A stretch of DNA of 64,000 nt from Leptolyngbya sp. SIOISBB (GTDB lineage Bacteria; Cyanobacteriota; Cyanobacteriia; Phormidesmidales; Phormidesmidaceae): positions 6,844,026 through 6,908,025 of the forward strand of contig JAAHII010000001.1 of the NCBI GenBank assembly GCA_010671905.1, read 5' to 3'. The notes beneath the pieces were generated by a model, which was given only the letters and a program-made list of their open reading frames with translations, had not been told where the DNA came from and did not search any database. Every line of letters begins with the position of its first letter. The first letter of the stretch is position 1. A program made the position numbers and the translations under genes. Below are positions 45,449 to 54,240 of the stretch, one piece after another.

Positions 45449-48400
45449 CGACTCAATCTTTATCTGAACTCCTGTCAGTTAATCGCCGGTATGCTCGCTC
45501 CGTCAACATCGAGCGAGATTTTGACATGCCGGATGCGGTGGAGGGGTATATCCTCACTGAGCGAGCCGTGGATGCCCTGCAGCGGATTGTAGCGTCCATG
45601 TTTGGCCGTAAGCGCACAACTGCTTGGACGCTGACTGGAGTCTATGGCACCGGGAAGTCGGCGTTTGCCCATTTTTTAACCAGTTTGCTGGGGCCGGCCC
45701 ATAGTCCGGCGCGGCAAATTGCTTTGGACATTGCCCAGCAGAGCCTGCATCCGGAGAGCCCAGAATATGGGGCACTACAAACAAAATTGCCGGAGCAGGG
45801 GCTATTTCGGGCGGTGGCGACCGCCCAACGAGAACCGTTGAGAGCCACTTTGGTGCGGGCTTTAAACAATGCTTCTGATGAGTATTGGCAGCGGGGACGA
45901 GAGCCAGAGGTTTCTAAAAAGCTGACGGATTGGGCAACGGAAATTGAGTTCGGCCCACCGCAGTTTAGCGATCGCGATGTGCTCCAGACGATTCAGCAGT
46001 TGGCTGAGACAGTCGATACCGACATTGTGCTGATTGTGGATGAGCTGGGCAAATCGCTAGAGTATGCCACCCAAAACCAGGCGACCGCTGACCTCTATCT
46101 GCTCCAGCAATTAGCGGAACTCTCGCGGAAAAAGGGCACCCGCTTCTACATTTTCGGACTGCTGCACCAAGCGTTTGAAGATTACGGACAACGGTTAGCC
46201 TCGTTGGAAAAGAACGAGTGGGCCAAGATTCAGGGGCGATTTGAAGACATTCCGTTTACGGAATCCTCTCAGCAAATGCTGCGACTGATGGGGCAAGCCA
46301 TTAACCGCACCCAAGCCGAGACGCTGACTTTTCCGGTTCACAAGCGGACCGAGCAGTGGTGTGAGATTCTGCGGGAGTCAGGAGATCTGGCCGACGTGTC
46401 GTCCAAGCTGTTAGAAGCGACATATCCGCTCCATCCGATCGCCTCCCTGGTTCTCCCGGAACTCTGCATCCGCTACGCTCAGAACGATCGCTCCCTGTTC
46501 ACGTTTCTCACCAGTGCAGAACCCTACGCCTTTCAGCAGTTTCTAGAAATTGCCGAGCTACGGGACGATTCGCTGCCAACGCTGAAACTGCACCACCTCT
46601 ATGACTACTTTGTAGAGTCTTTGGGCGCTGGGATGGGATCGCGTCCGGGCTTGCAGCGGTGGCTGGAGATTCAAACTCTGGTGGCAGATGCCAAGCATCG
46701 GGGCGGAGAAACCGTGGCGCTGCTGAAAACTATTGGTTTGCTGAACTTGCTTACCAGCACCGGGTTGCTGCGAGCGACGCGATCGCTGGTCAAGCTCGCC
46801 CTGGTGGATCGTCCCGATGATGATGCAGCACTAGCGGCTTGGGAGCAGCAGATTGACTTGGTGTGCCATCAGCAGGGCATTGTCACCTATCGCCAGTCCC
46901 TAGACGAATTGCGGCTGTGGGAAGGATCAGACTTTGATGTCGAGGGCACCATCCGCGCCTACATCGACAAAGACACCCTGCCCTTAGCAGAATTACTGAG
47001 GGAAACCTATCCCCTCAAGCCGCTGGTAGCCCAGCGCCATAGCTATCGCACCGGTACCCTGCGCTATTTTGAGCGGCACTATCTGGATACCACCGCTAAT
47101 TTAGAAAATTTAGCCTGCACCCAACCGGACTGCGATGGGGCGATCGCCTACTGGTTGAATGAGCCGCCGCCCGTTACGGTTCCCGCCCAAACAACAGATG
47201 GCAAGCCGCTAGTCGTGATTGCTGCCGCCAACCTGGCTTTATTGCGGGTGCGATCGCAGGAATATAGCGCCCTCTGCCAGATTCAGCAGCAGGAAAGTGC
47301 CTTGCAAACGGATAAGGTGGCCGCGCGGGAAGTTCGTCATCGGCGGGTACAGCTCAAGCAGCTCTTAGACGAAACGCTGGTGCAAGCATTCAACTTTGGT
47401 ACTCACCACAATGCCTGCTGGGTTGAGGGCAAATTGACGGAAATCAGCAGCCTGACCAACTTCAACGCACTGCTGTCAAAGGTATGTGATCGCACCTATC
47501 CCCACACGCCCATTCTCTGGAATGAGCTGATCAATCGCCGCAATCTGACCTCCCAAGGAGCCAAAGCGCGACGAATGTTGATTGAGGTCATGTTGGAGCA
47601 AACCGACCAGGAACGGTTGGGCTTGCAGGGCTATGGACCAGAGGTAGCAATGTACTATTCCCTGCTGGAGCAAACGGGGATTCACCGTCAGGAGCAAAGA
47701 GAATGGGGCTTTTATCCGCCTCAGGGCAAGCAGCGCCGGGGAACCAGGGAGCAAAAGCATAAAGGGGGAACCAATCTCTCCGCGGTTTGGGAGGCGATCG
47801 CCCATTTCTGTCTGCAAGCCAACGGCAAACCTCAGTCTTTGGACGGGCTTTACCAACAATTGGATGCACCGCCCTACGGCATGAAGCAGGGCGCGATTCC
47901 GGTGATGCTCGCGGCGGTTTTGTGGGTCTATGCTGACGAGGTCAGCGTATATAAGGACGGCACTTTCGTTCCGGTCTTGGGGCCAGAACATTTCGAGCTG
48001 TTGGTGAAAGATCCCTCCCGCTTCTCGGTGAAGCATATTGACGTAACCGGGGTGCGAGGGCAGGTTTTCCGAGAATTGGAGGCCATTTTGCGCAGTGGGG
48101 TGACGAAGCCCAGAGATCGAGCCGGAGCCCGTAACCTGACAGTTTTATCGGTGGTGAAGCCGCTGATTCAGTTTGTGCGGAAGTTGCCGAACTACACCCT
48201 TAAGACGCGCCGGATGAGCGATCGCGCCCGCTCCGTTCTGCAAACTCTGCTTTACACCCAGGAGCCAGATGATCTGCTGTTTAAGGCCCTGCCAGAAGCC
48301 TGTGGACTGGCACCCATCGTGATTTCGGAGGCTGATGATGGCGGCACCGCCCGCATCTTCCGAGAGCAGCTAGTCGAGGCCCTGCGGGAAATCAACGCCG

Positions 48401-48990
48401 CCTATGACACCCTGCTCAATGAGTGTCAGGACTTGCTCTACAGTGCCTTTGGGGTCCATAGCGATCGCACGAAGCTCCGCTCTGACCTTCAGTTTCGGGC
48501 TAGTCGGCTGTTAGGGAACTGTGTGGAGGCAAGTCTGAATCGCTTTGCTAGAGCCGCAGCGGATGAAGGGAAAAGCGATCGTCCCTGGTTAGAGGCGGTG
48601 GTAATGGTGATTGCCGATAAGCCTGCCGAATCTTGGACGGATGAAGATATGATCCGCTTTGAGCTCAGCCTGAGCGATCTGTCGCGACGGTTTAAGAATT
48701 TAGAAGCCCTACAGGCTTCGGTGAAAGCGACCAGCAAAGGTGGTTTTGAAGCGCGACGAGTCACGGTGACTCGCCCCGATGGCACGGAAATCAACAAAAT
48801 GGTCTGGGCCGATCACGAGCACTACGCCAAGGTCGATCCCGATATTGATCACATCTTCCAGCAGTACTCTGATCCACAGCTACTGCAAACCTTATATACC
48901 CGCTTCACCGAACGGCTGTTTGATGAGTCAGAATCAAAGCAGGTGAAACCCTCCGATGAGACTGTCGGCGATCGCAGCAGGACTGGATAA
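45445..48990 (+). CDS. Large P-loop ATPase paired with DUF4007
   Basis: A 1181-residue protein. Walker A is GVYGTGKSAFAHFL near residues 66-78 and Walker B is IVLIVDELGKSLEY near 193-205; the latter is followed by a sensor-like region (GTRFYIFGLLHQAFEDYG). The rest is a long helical multi-domain part with no enzymatic motif I recognise. The P-loop part resembles the BrxC/PglY-type ATPases of BREX. It is translationally coupled to the upstream DUF4007 gene by a 4-base overlap, and the Uma2 gene starts one base after its stop. It likely drives conformational steps on DNA in the defence system. Confidence 0.78.
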   Translation: MTTQSLSELLSVNRRYARSVNIERDFDMPDAVEGYILTERAVDALQRIVASMFGRKRTTAWTLTGVYGTGKSAFAHFLTSLLGPAHSPARQIALDIAQQSLHPESPEYGALQTKLPEQGLFRAVATAQREPLRATLVRALNNASDEYWQRGREPEVSKKLTDWATEIEFGPPQFSDRDVLQTIQQLAETVDTDIVLIVDELGKSLEYATQNQATADLYLLQQLAELSRKKGTRFYIFGLLHQAFEDYGQRLASLEKNEWAKIQGRFEDIPFTESSQQMLRLMGQAINRTQAETLTFPVHKRTEQWCEILRESGDLADVSSKLLEATYPLHPIASLVLPELCIRYAQNDRSLFTFLTSAEPYAFQQFLEIAELRDDSLPTLKLHHLYDYFVESLGAGMGSRPGLQRWLEIQTLVADAKHRGGETVALLKTIGLLNLLTSTGLLRATRSLVKLALVDRPDDDAALAAWEQQIDLVCHQQGIVTYRQSLDELRLWEGSDFDVEGTIRAYIDKDTLPLAELLRETYPLKPLVAQRHSYRTGTLRYFERHYLDTTANLENLACTQPDCDGAIAYWLNEPPPVTVPAQTTDGKPLVVIAAANLALLRVRSQEYSALCQIQQQESALQTDKVAAREVRHRRVQLKQLLDETLVQAFNFGTHHNACWVEGKLTEISSLTNFNALLSKVCDRTYPHTPILWNELINRRNLTSQGAKARRMLIEVMLEQTDQERLGLQGYGPEVAMYYSLLEQTGIHRQEQREWGFYPPQGKQRRGTREQKHKGGTNLSAVWEAIAHFCLQANGKPQSLDGLYQQLDAPPYGMKQGAIPVMLAAVLWVYADEVSVYKDGTFVPVLGPEHFELLVKDPSRFSVKHIDVTGVRGQVFRELEAILRSGVTKPRDRAGARNLTVLSVVKPLIQFVRKLPNYTLKTRRMSDRARSVLQTLLYTQEPDDLLFKALPEACGLAPIVISEADDGGTARIFREQLVEALREINAAYDTLLNECQDLLYSAFGVHSDRTKLRSDLQFRASRLLGNCVEASLNRFARAAADEGKSDRPWLEAVVMVIADKPAESWTDEDMIRFELSLSDLSRRFKNLEALQASVKATSKGGFEARRVTVTRPDGTEINKMVWADHEHYAKVDPDIDHIFQQYSDPQLLQTLYTRFTERLFDESESKQVKPSDETVGDRSRTG

Positions 48991-49741
48991 ATGGACCGCA
49001 AAACCATCTCCCCATTAAAGCGTTCCGTAGAACAAACGATTCCGCCTCGGCCTGCGAAGGAAACGTTGCCGACTATGTATGATTTGCCAAGCGAATTTCC
49101 AGAGGAGCCGGGCTTGCCTGACGAATTTCACTATCTGCAACCCCAACTATTGAGTGCCACGCTGCGGTTGGCCAAGTATGCCGATGAAGAGATCTTCAGC
49201 GTTGGGGGATATGAACATCTACTACGATGTCGATCATCCGCTCTGGCATAAGCGTCCCGATTGGTTTGCGGTTGTGGGGGTGCCCCGGTTGTACGAAGGG
49301 CGAGATCTGCGCCTTAGCTATGTGGTATGGCAGGAGCGGGCCAACCCCTTTGTCGTTGTGGAGCTGCTGTCGCCAGGAACGGAAAAAGCTGATTTGGGCC
49401 AGATGAGTCGCGATAAAGATGGCACGCCCACTAAGTGGGAAGTGTATGAGCAAATTTTGCGGGTTCCCTACTACATTGTGTTCGATCGCTACACCAATCG
49501 ACTCAGAGCGTTTCATCTCGTCGGCGGACGTTATCAACCGATGGAAATCGTCGATCAGCGGGTCGAGATTTCTGAATGGGAGGTCAGCATTGGCGTTTGG
49601 CAAGGTGCCCATCGAGGTCTGGAACGGCCCTGGCTCCGTTGGTTTGATGCTGAGAACAAACTCATTCTGACCGCCGAAGAACGGGCTGAGCGATTGTCTC
49701 AACGGCTTAGAGACATGGGCATCGATCCGGACGAAGTTTGA
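48991..49741 (+). pseudogene. Uma2-family putative endonuclease, interrupted by a one-base frameshift
   Basis: The first frame (48991-49251) reads LPSEFPEEPGLPDEFHYLQP and then breaks. The rest of the domain continues in another frame (DMNIYYDVDHPLWHKRPDWF, then VVVELLSPGTEKADLG) to 49741. Removing one G from the five-G run at 49204-49208 joins VG to DMNIYYD and gives one 249-residue Uma2 protein. Uma2 proteins have a PD-(D/E)xK-type nuclease fold with Asp in PDW and Glu in VVEL, and are very numerous in cyanobacteria. The ATG follows the TAA of the ATPase gene directly. It may be intact in the organism if the extra G is a sequencing error. Confidence 0.75.
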
Positions 49742-49752
49742 GGAGTAGCAGC

Positions 49753-50403
49753 ATGGTGTTAACCGTTAGCCGAGAGCGCATTCAGCTGCCCCCAGGCAGT
49801 GAAGTGACCCTCACGTATCAAACCTGGGAAGACTACGAGGCCCTATTAGCTAGTCGCCGCGATGATGCCGCCATCAAAATTCGCTATAACGCTCATACTC
49901 AAACGCTTTCTCTCATGGCTCCTTTAGCTGGTCACGGTAACCGTAGTCGGACTTTGGCCGATTTGGTGACAACACTACTGCGCCATCAAGATCGTAACTG
50001 GCATGGGTTTGATCCAGTCACGCTGAAACGACTGCGTGAAGCTGGATTAGAACCTGACACTTGTTTTTATATCGAAAATTGGCAGGCAGCTTTAGGTAAA
50101 GAGCGTATTGATCTTGCGGTGGACCTACCCCCTGATCTGGCCATTGAAGTTGATATCACCTCACTCACGACTCTGAAAATTTATCAAATGCTGAGAGTTC
50201 CTGAAGTGTGGATTTATCGTCAGGGACAGCTTAGTGTTTACGTCCTGACGGCAGAAGGCTATGAAGACAGCGCTCAGAGCCCAACGTTCCCGACTGTAGA
50301 TGTGAAAGCAGTGTTGCCGGAGTATGTGGAGCGGGCTTGGTCAGCGGGATCAAGTGTAGCCTTGCGGGAATTTGAGGCGTGCTTGAACACGCTTAAAGGT
50401 TAG
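49753..50403 (+). CDS. Uma2-family putative endonuclease
   Basis: A 216-residue Uma2 protein: LTYQTWEDYEALLASR at the start, HGNRSRTLADLVTTLL, then PDTCFYIENW, DLAIEVDITSL (Asp and Glu of the nuclease-like fold) and VPEVWIYRQGQL. It belongs to a different branch of Uma2 from the gene just upstream. The GAGGAG ribosome site lies in the end of that gene and the ATG is at 49753. Its role in defence is not known. Confidence 0.8.
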   Translation: MVLTVSRERIQLPPGSEVTLTYQTWEDYEALLASRRDDAAIKIRYNAHTQTLSLMAPLAGHGNRSRTLADLVTTLLRHQDRNWHGFDPVTLKRLREAGLEPDTCFYIENWQAALGKERIDLAVDLPPDLAIEVDITSLTTLKIYQMLRVPEVWIYRQGQLSVYVLTAEGYEDSAQSPTFPTVDVKAVLPEYVERAWSAGSSVALREFEACLNTLKG

Positions 50404-50452
50404 CGGTGAATGACGAAACAGCCATAAACTACTGCGGGAAGGAAAGACACTT

Positions 50453-50935
50453 ATGACAAATGCAAAGTGGCAGCAGAAAGACAAGAGAGCTTTTGACACT
50501 TCACTGTACGATCGCGACTTCCATCTGTGGACACAGCACCAAATTGCCTGCCTACAAAAGGAACAGTGGGCAGAGGTGGACGTAGAAAATTTGGTTGAGG
50601 AGTTAGCGGACTTGGGCAGAAGTGAACAAAAGGAACTTGGCAGTTACCTGAAGGTGCTGCTGATGCATTTGCTCAAGTGGCAGTATCAATCGGAACGGCG
50701 CACCAAAAGCTGGGCAATCACGATCGCGAATGGTCGAGATAGTATCCAGGATTGCTTGGAGGATAGCCCGAGCTTGCAACGGTTTCTGAACGAGGCCGAT
50801 TGGGTCGCCAAATACTATCGTCGTGCCCGCCGCGATGCGGTCAAAGAAACGGAGTTATCTGCTGATACTTTTCCCGCTGTGTGTCCCTACACCATGGCCC
50901 AAATCCTGGATCCCCAGTTTTGGCCTGAAGCCTGA
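50453..50935 (+). CDS. DUF29 family protein
   Basis: A 160-residue protein with the DUF29 core: LYDRDFHLWTQHQIACLQK, WAEVDVENLVEELADLGRSEQKEL, LLMHLLKWQYQSERRTKSW and the C-terminal CPYTMAQILDPQFWPE. DUF29 is abundant in cyanobacteria with no known function and often sits near Uma2 and toxin-antitoxin-like genes. A GGAAGG ribosome site precedes the ATG. Confidence 0.88.
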   Translation: MTNAKWQQKDKRAFDTSLYDRDFHLWTQHQIACLQKEQWAEVDVENLVEELADLGRSEQKELGSYLKVLLMHLLKWQYQSERRTKSWAITIANGRDSIQDCLEDSPSLQRFLNEADWVAKYYRRARRDAVKETELSADTFPAVCPYTMAQILDPQFWPEA

Positions 50936-51106
50936 CAGGCAACAGTTTTGACTATTGCAGAATGTTACGCTCCGTATTTTTGCTGAGCATCATCTGGTTC
51001 TACCGGGCACTCTACGAACATCTACCCAATATCTAATACAAACGAAGCATTTGCGCCCATACAATCGCAGTTTTGGCCAGGTAGTCATGCCGCAGATACC
51101 TCGTCT

Positions 51107-51979
51107 TTGCATCTCACCATTCCGACTCACTACCTCCCCCACCTACCAACCGCTTCATGCGCCCCCCTCTCTGAACTGTTGGACTTTTTGGCAAACCAGA
51201 TGTCGATGCAGGCGGTATATCAGCCCGTGGTGATTTTGCACTTGCTGACGCACGGCGGCTTTGCGACGCGGACTGACTTGGCTCACACGCTGGGGGGGTA
51301 TGACGAGGTGGGACTGGAGCATTGGGATCGGATTTTGATGAAAAATCCCAAGCTAACTCTAGTCGATACTCACGAAATTCTGAATTACGACAAAGCGCGC
51401 CAAGCCTTTACGCTGCCGTTTGATTTATCTGATGCCGAAGCCGTGACTAAGGCCCAGACTATCTGCGAAGCAGCGATTCTGACCTGGATTCAACGACGGC
51501 TCACATCAGGGTCGCTGGACGAACCGGATGTCCTGCGCCACTATCGAGTGCTGGAGTTGGCCAAACGGGGGGAGCAGTATCAGCAGCCCCAGATCCAAGA
51601 GGAAGCTGACGATATCGCGGTGGAAGAATTTGCCATGCGAGTGGTGGTGATGCATCTACAGCAGCAATACCCAGAGGCCAAAATCACCCAGCAGCCCTAC
51701 AATACGCCAGGGTTTGATGTGCTAGTCGGCACTGCAACCGAACCTATCGCCTTTGTGAAAGTGAAAGGCACCCCAAAATTAGCCCTGTCATTCACGTTAT
51801 CAGAGGGCGAACGTCAGTTTTCTATCGATAAGAATGAACAGTATTCATTGGCATTAGTCTATGCCATTAATCTTCATCAAGAGACCTATGAATTCAAAAT
51901 TCATCATGGAGCGATCAAAGCTGATTCTTTTCTGCTAGTGCCCTTACAGTGGCAAGTTAAATGTTTACCTGAGTCTTAA
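51107..51979 (+). CDS. DUF3883-like protein with altered nuclease motif
   Basis: Up to 290 residues. The N-terminal third (YQPVVILHLLTHGGFATRTDLAHTLGG) looks like a winged-helix unit. The C-terminal part (MHLQQQYPEAKITQQPYNTPGFDVLVG, AFVKVKGTP, FTLSEGERQFSIDKNEQYSLALVY) has the pattern of DUF3883, a restriction-endonuclease-like domain. Where the family has Glu-x-Lys it has Lys-Val-Lys, so the catalytic acid may be lost. The frame is open before the TTG at 51107, but no good start is visible, and the true start may be an internal ATG near 51200. It could be a DNA reader rather than a nuclease. Confidence 0.5.
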   Translation: MHLTIPTHYLPHLPTASCAPLSELLDFLANQMSMQAVYQPVVILHLLTHGGFATRTDLAHTLGGYDEVGLEHWDRILMKNPKLTLVDTHEILNYDKARQAFTLPFDLSDAEAVTKAQTICEAAILTWIQRRLTSGSLDEPDVLRHYRVLELAKRGEQYQQPQIQEEADDIAVEEFAMRVVVMHLQQQYPEAKITQQPYNTPGFDVLVGTATEPIAFVKVKGTPKLALSFTLSEGERQFSIDKNEQYSLALVYAINLHQETYEFKIHHGAIKADSFLLVPLQWQVKCLPES

Positions 51980-52042
51980 GTTCGATAAACTTTACGGACA
52001 CTTTTTCCCTAAATCATTTAGAAGTTAAGCCATAATTGGAGC

Positions 52043-52840
52043 ATGATTAAAAAAGTACGTCATATCATGGGCCTTTCTGGTGGCAAAGACAGTACGGCAC
52101 TCGCTGTACTGCTTCATAAAGAGATCCAAGGCATGGAATATTTCTTCTGTGATACTCATAGAGAACTTCCAGAAACTTATGAATATCTAGATCGCATCAA
52201 AGCAAGATTGGGAGTCAATATCCATTATCTCTCCGCTGAAAGAGACTTCGATCATTGGCTGGCTCTTCATAGTGGATATTTACCATCACCTAAAAGGCGC
52301 TGGTGTACAGAGCAGATGAAGATCAGACCCTTAGAAAAATTTGTTGGAGAAGACGAAGCAATTAGCTATGTAGCTATCCGAGCAGATGAAGACCGTTCCG
52401 GATATATATCAACAAAAAACAATATAAAAGCTGTCTTTCCTTTCAAAGATCACGATATTACTCTTGAAGGCGTTTACAGGCTTCTTGAGGACAGTGGTAT
52501 TGGCTTACCAAAATATTATAGTTGGAGGACAAGATCAGGCTGTTACTTCTGCTTCTTTCAACGCAAATATGAGTGGGTAAGACTTTCCGAAGAACATCCT
52601 GACTTATTCAAAAAGGCTATTGAGTATGAGCAAAATCACAAGGATGGTCGTCAGTATACATGGACTGATGGTGAAACTCTTTTAGAACTTATAGCTAGAA
52701 AAGAGCAGATCATTTTCGATCACGAAAAAGCGATGCTCAGAAAAGCGAAAGAATCTCCTAACAAGCCCCTGGCAGAAGCTTTAGAAACTGTTCTCGATGA
52801 GGATGATGATTTAATGCCGTGTTTGATGTGTAGTTATTAG
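52043..52840 (+). CDS. DndC/SspD/BrxP-like ATP-pyrophosphatase (PAPS reductase family)
   Basis: A 265-residue protein. The PP-loop MGLSGGKDSTALAVLL at residues 9-24 binds ATP. Family members DndC/SspD activate DNA for sulfur insertion in phosphorothioation, and BrxP of type 4 BREX has the same domain. Cysteines in KRRWCTEQMK, SGCYFCFFQR and MPCLMCSY could hold an iron-sulfur cluster. No cysteine desulfurase gene is in the window, so sulfur would come from a housekeeping enzyme. The DNA is more AT-rich than on either side. The gene opens the second block of the defence operon. Confidence 0.83.
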   Translation: MIKKVRHIMGLSGGKDSTALAVLLHKEIQGMEYFFCDTHRELPETYEYLDRIKARLGVNIHYLSAERDFDHWLALHSGYLPSPKRRWCTEQMKIRPLEKFVGEDEAISYVAIRADEDRSGYISTKNNIKAVFPFKDHDITLEGVYRLLEDSGIGLPKYYSWRTRSGCYFCFFQRKYEWVRLSEEHPDLFKKAIEYEQNHKDGRQYTWTDGETLLELIARKEQIIFDHEKAMLRKAKESPNKPLAEALETVLDEDDDLMPCLMCSY

Positions 52841-52910
52841 CTCTAGTGGGAAAATAATCTCTAGAACTAACAGCTTTCAGTTTTTGCCCCATCAACCTGA
52901 GAGAAAGTTC

Positions 52911-53744
52911 ATGTCTGGTTTACGGCTCAGTTTCCACGGAACGTTTGCGCTCAAAAAAGAGGATGTTCTCAAGATCCTTCAAGCTGCACAAGAGAAACAA
53001 GGGCTTAAAGATAGCCGCCAGGGGCTGATGGATAGAACTGGTCTGGGAAATGAAAAGGTTCTACGGATTAAGAGCTGGGCAATTCGCGCTGGACTCGTGC
53101 AAGATGACAAGCTGAGCCCAGAGGGCGCATTCATACTGGCCAAAGATCCTTACCTTGAGTCGCCTCTCACCGACTGGTTCATGCACTTTTACCTCAGCTT
53201 TGGCGACAACGGCCTGGCTGCCCCGCCCGATAATCCTGCCGCTTGGGGCGGCTGGACCTGGTTTGTCTATAGCTTCTTGCCAGAACATCGCCGCTTTACC
53301 CAAGACGAACTCGTTGGTTATGCCAGCACCGTCTTCCCTGAAGAGACCACCAAAAAGCTGACCAAAAACCTCAAAATCCTCCTTCGCGCCTATACCGAAA
53401 CCTATGCTCTTTCAGGTTGTCGGTATCTCTACACCGAAGGTGACGAATATATTTCCGGTCAGGGGTGGCAGTCCAACGAATACTTAATGGGTTACTTTCT
53501 CGCCAAAATCTGGGAACGCGACTATCCCGGCCAAACCTCGGTGCTCACCGAAGCGATTTTGAGTCACAAATTGAGCTTAGCCGCCGCTTTGGGCATCTCC
53601 ACCGATACCCTGCAAGAGCGCTTCAATGCCCTCGAAGTTTTGGGAATTATCGAGCAACGGCGCGAGGTACCGCCTTTCCAAATTTTGCCCCGCTGGGATA
53701 GCCCCCTAGAGTTGCTGGAGCAAGCATATGACCGCAACAACTAG
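52911..53744 (+). CDS. DUF4007 protein, second copy
   Basis: A 277-residue protein with the DUF4007 layout: LSFHGTFALKKEDVLKIL near the start, TGLGNEKVLRIKSWAIRAGL, KDPYLESPLTDWFMHFYLSF and AWGGWTWFVYSFLPEHRRFT. It aligns by eye with the 44519 protein over the first 100 residues but belongs to a different branch. An upstream TTG (52884) is possible; the ATG at 52911 is preferred. Its end overlaps the next gene by 17 bases. Role inferred: DNA-binding or nicking partner in the phosphorothioation-linked system. Confidence 0.75.
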   Translation: MSGLRLSFHGTFALKKEDVLKILQAAQEKQGLKDSRQGLMDRTGLGNEKVLRIKSWAIRAGLVQDDKLSPEGAFILAKDPYLESPLTDWFMHFYLSFGDNGLAAPPDNPAAWGGWTWFVYSFLPEHRRFTQDELVGYASTVFPEETTKKLTKNLKILLRAYTETYALSGCRYLYTEGDEYISGQGWQSNEYLMGYFLAKIWERDYPGQTSVLTEAILSHKLSLAAALGISTDTLQERFNALEVLGIIEQRREVPPFQILPRWDSPLELLEQAYDRNN

Positions 53745-54165
53745 CCTGCCCCTCAAAGATGCCCGTCCGGATAATCAGGCTCATCTGCTGATTTGGGATG
53801 CACCCACCAAACAAGAGCTGTGGCAACTGGCTTACTACAACAACGCCAAGCAGGTGAACTATCGGGAAAATCTCGTTCAGCGGATCGATCCGGACGACAA
53901 GTTTCTCAACCTGCACTACGCCATTGATGAGGAACTCGCCGCCATCAAAGTCATTTGCCGAGACTCCTCGCGTCCGGTCGTACTGCTCGAAGGATTAGAT
54001 ACCCTCGTCATCTACTTGCGAGTCAAAGCCGGAGGGCAAGTTACCCTCTTCTGGCAAAACTTGGAAAAGACCCGCAAGCTCGAAAGCCTCCTGTGGATTT
54101 TGTTGCCTCAGCCCCTCGCTCCTTCCAATTGGCCCGAACATCGGATTTTACGGATTCCGACCTAA
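53728..54165 (+). CDS. Unrecognised 145-residue protein of the defence operon
   Basis: It starts inside the end of the DUF4007 gene (17-base overlap) and lies 75 bases before the large ATPase gene. The sequence (LLIWDAPTKQELWQLAYYNN, IKVICRDSSRPVVLLEGLDTLVIYL and LESLLWILLPQPLAPSNWPEHRI) has an alternating strand-helix pattern but no Walker motif. In size and place it resembles the small adaptor proteins of BREX operons, but I cannot match it to BrxA, BrxB or BrxF. Confidence 0.6.
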   Translation: MTATTSLPLKDARPDNQAHLLIWDAPTKQELWQLAYYNNAKQVNYRENLVQRIDPDDKFLNLHYAIDEELAAIKVICRDSSRPVVLLEGLDTLVIYLRVKAGGQVTLFWQNLEKTRKLESLLWILLPQPLAPSNWPEHRILRIPT

Positions 54166-54240
54166 CCCTGGTTTCTGCGAGCAAGCTCACTCATCCCTCA
54201 TCCCGTTTGCTGACATCCCTCTCACGTTCTACAGGCCGTT

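Noticed and set aside
52043-52840. PP-loop gene as assimilatory PAPS reductase (cysH)
   Set aside because: Cys pattern, neighbours and lack of sulfate-assimilation genes fit DndC/SspD/BrxP better.
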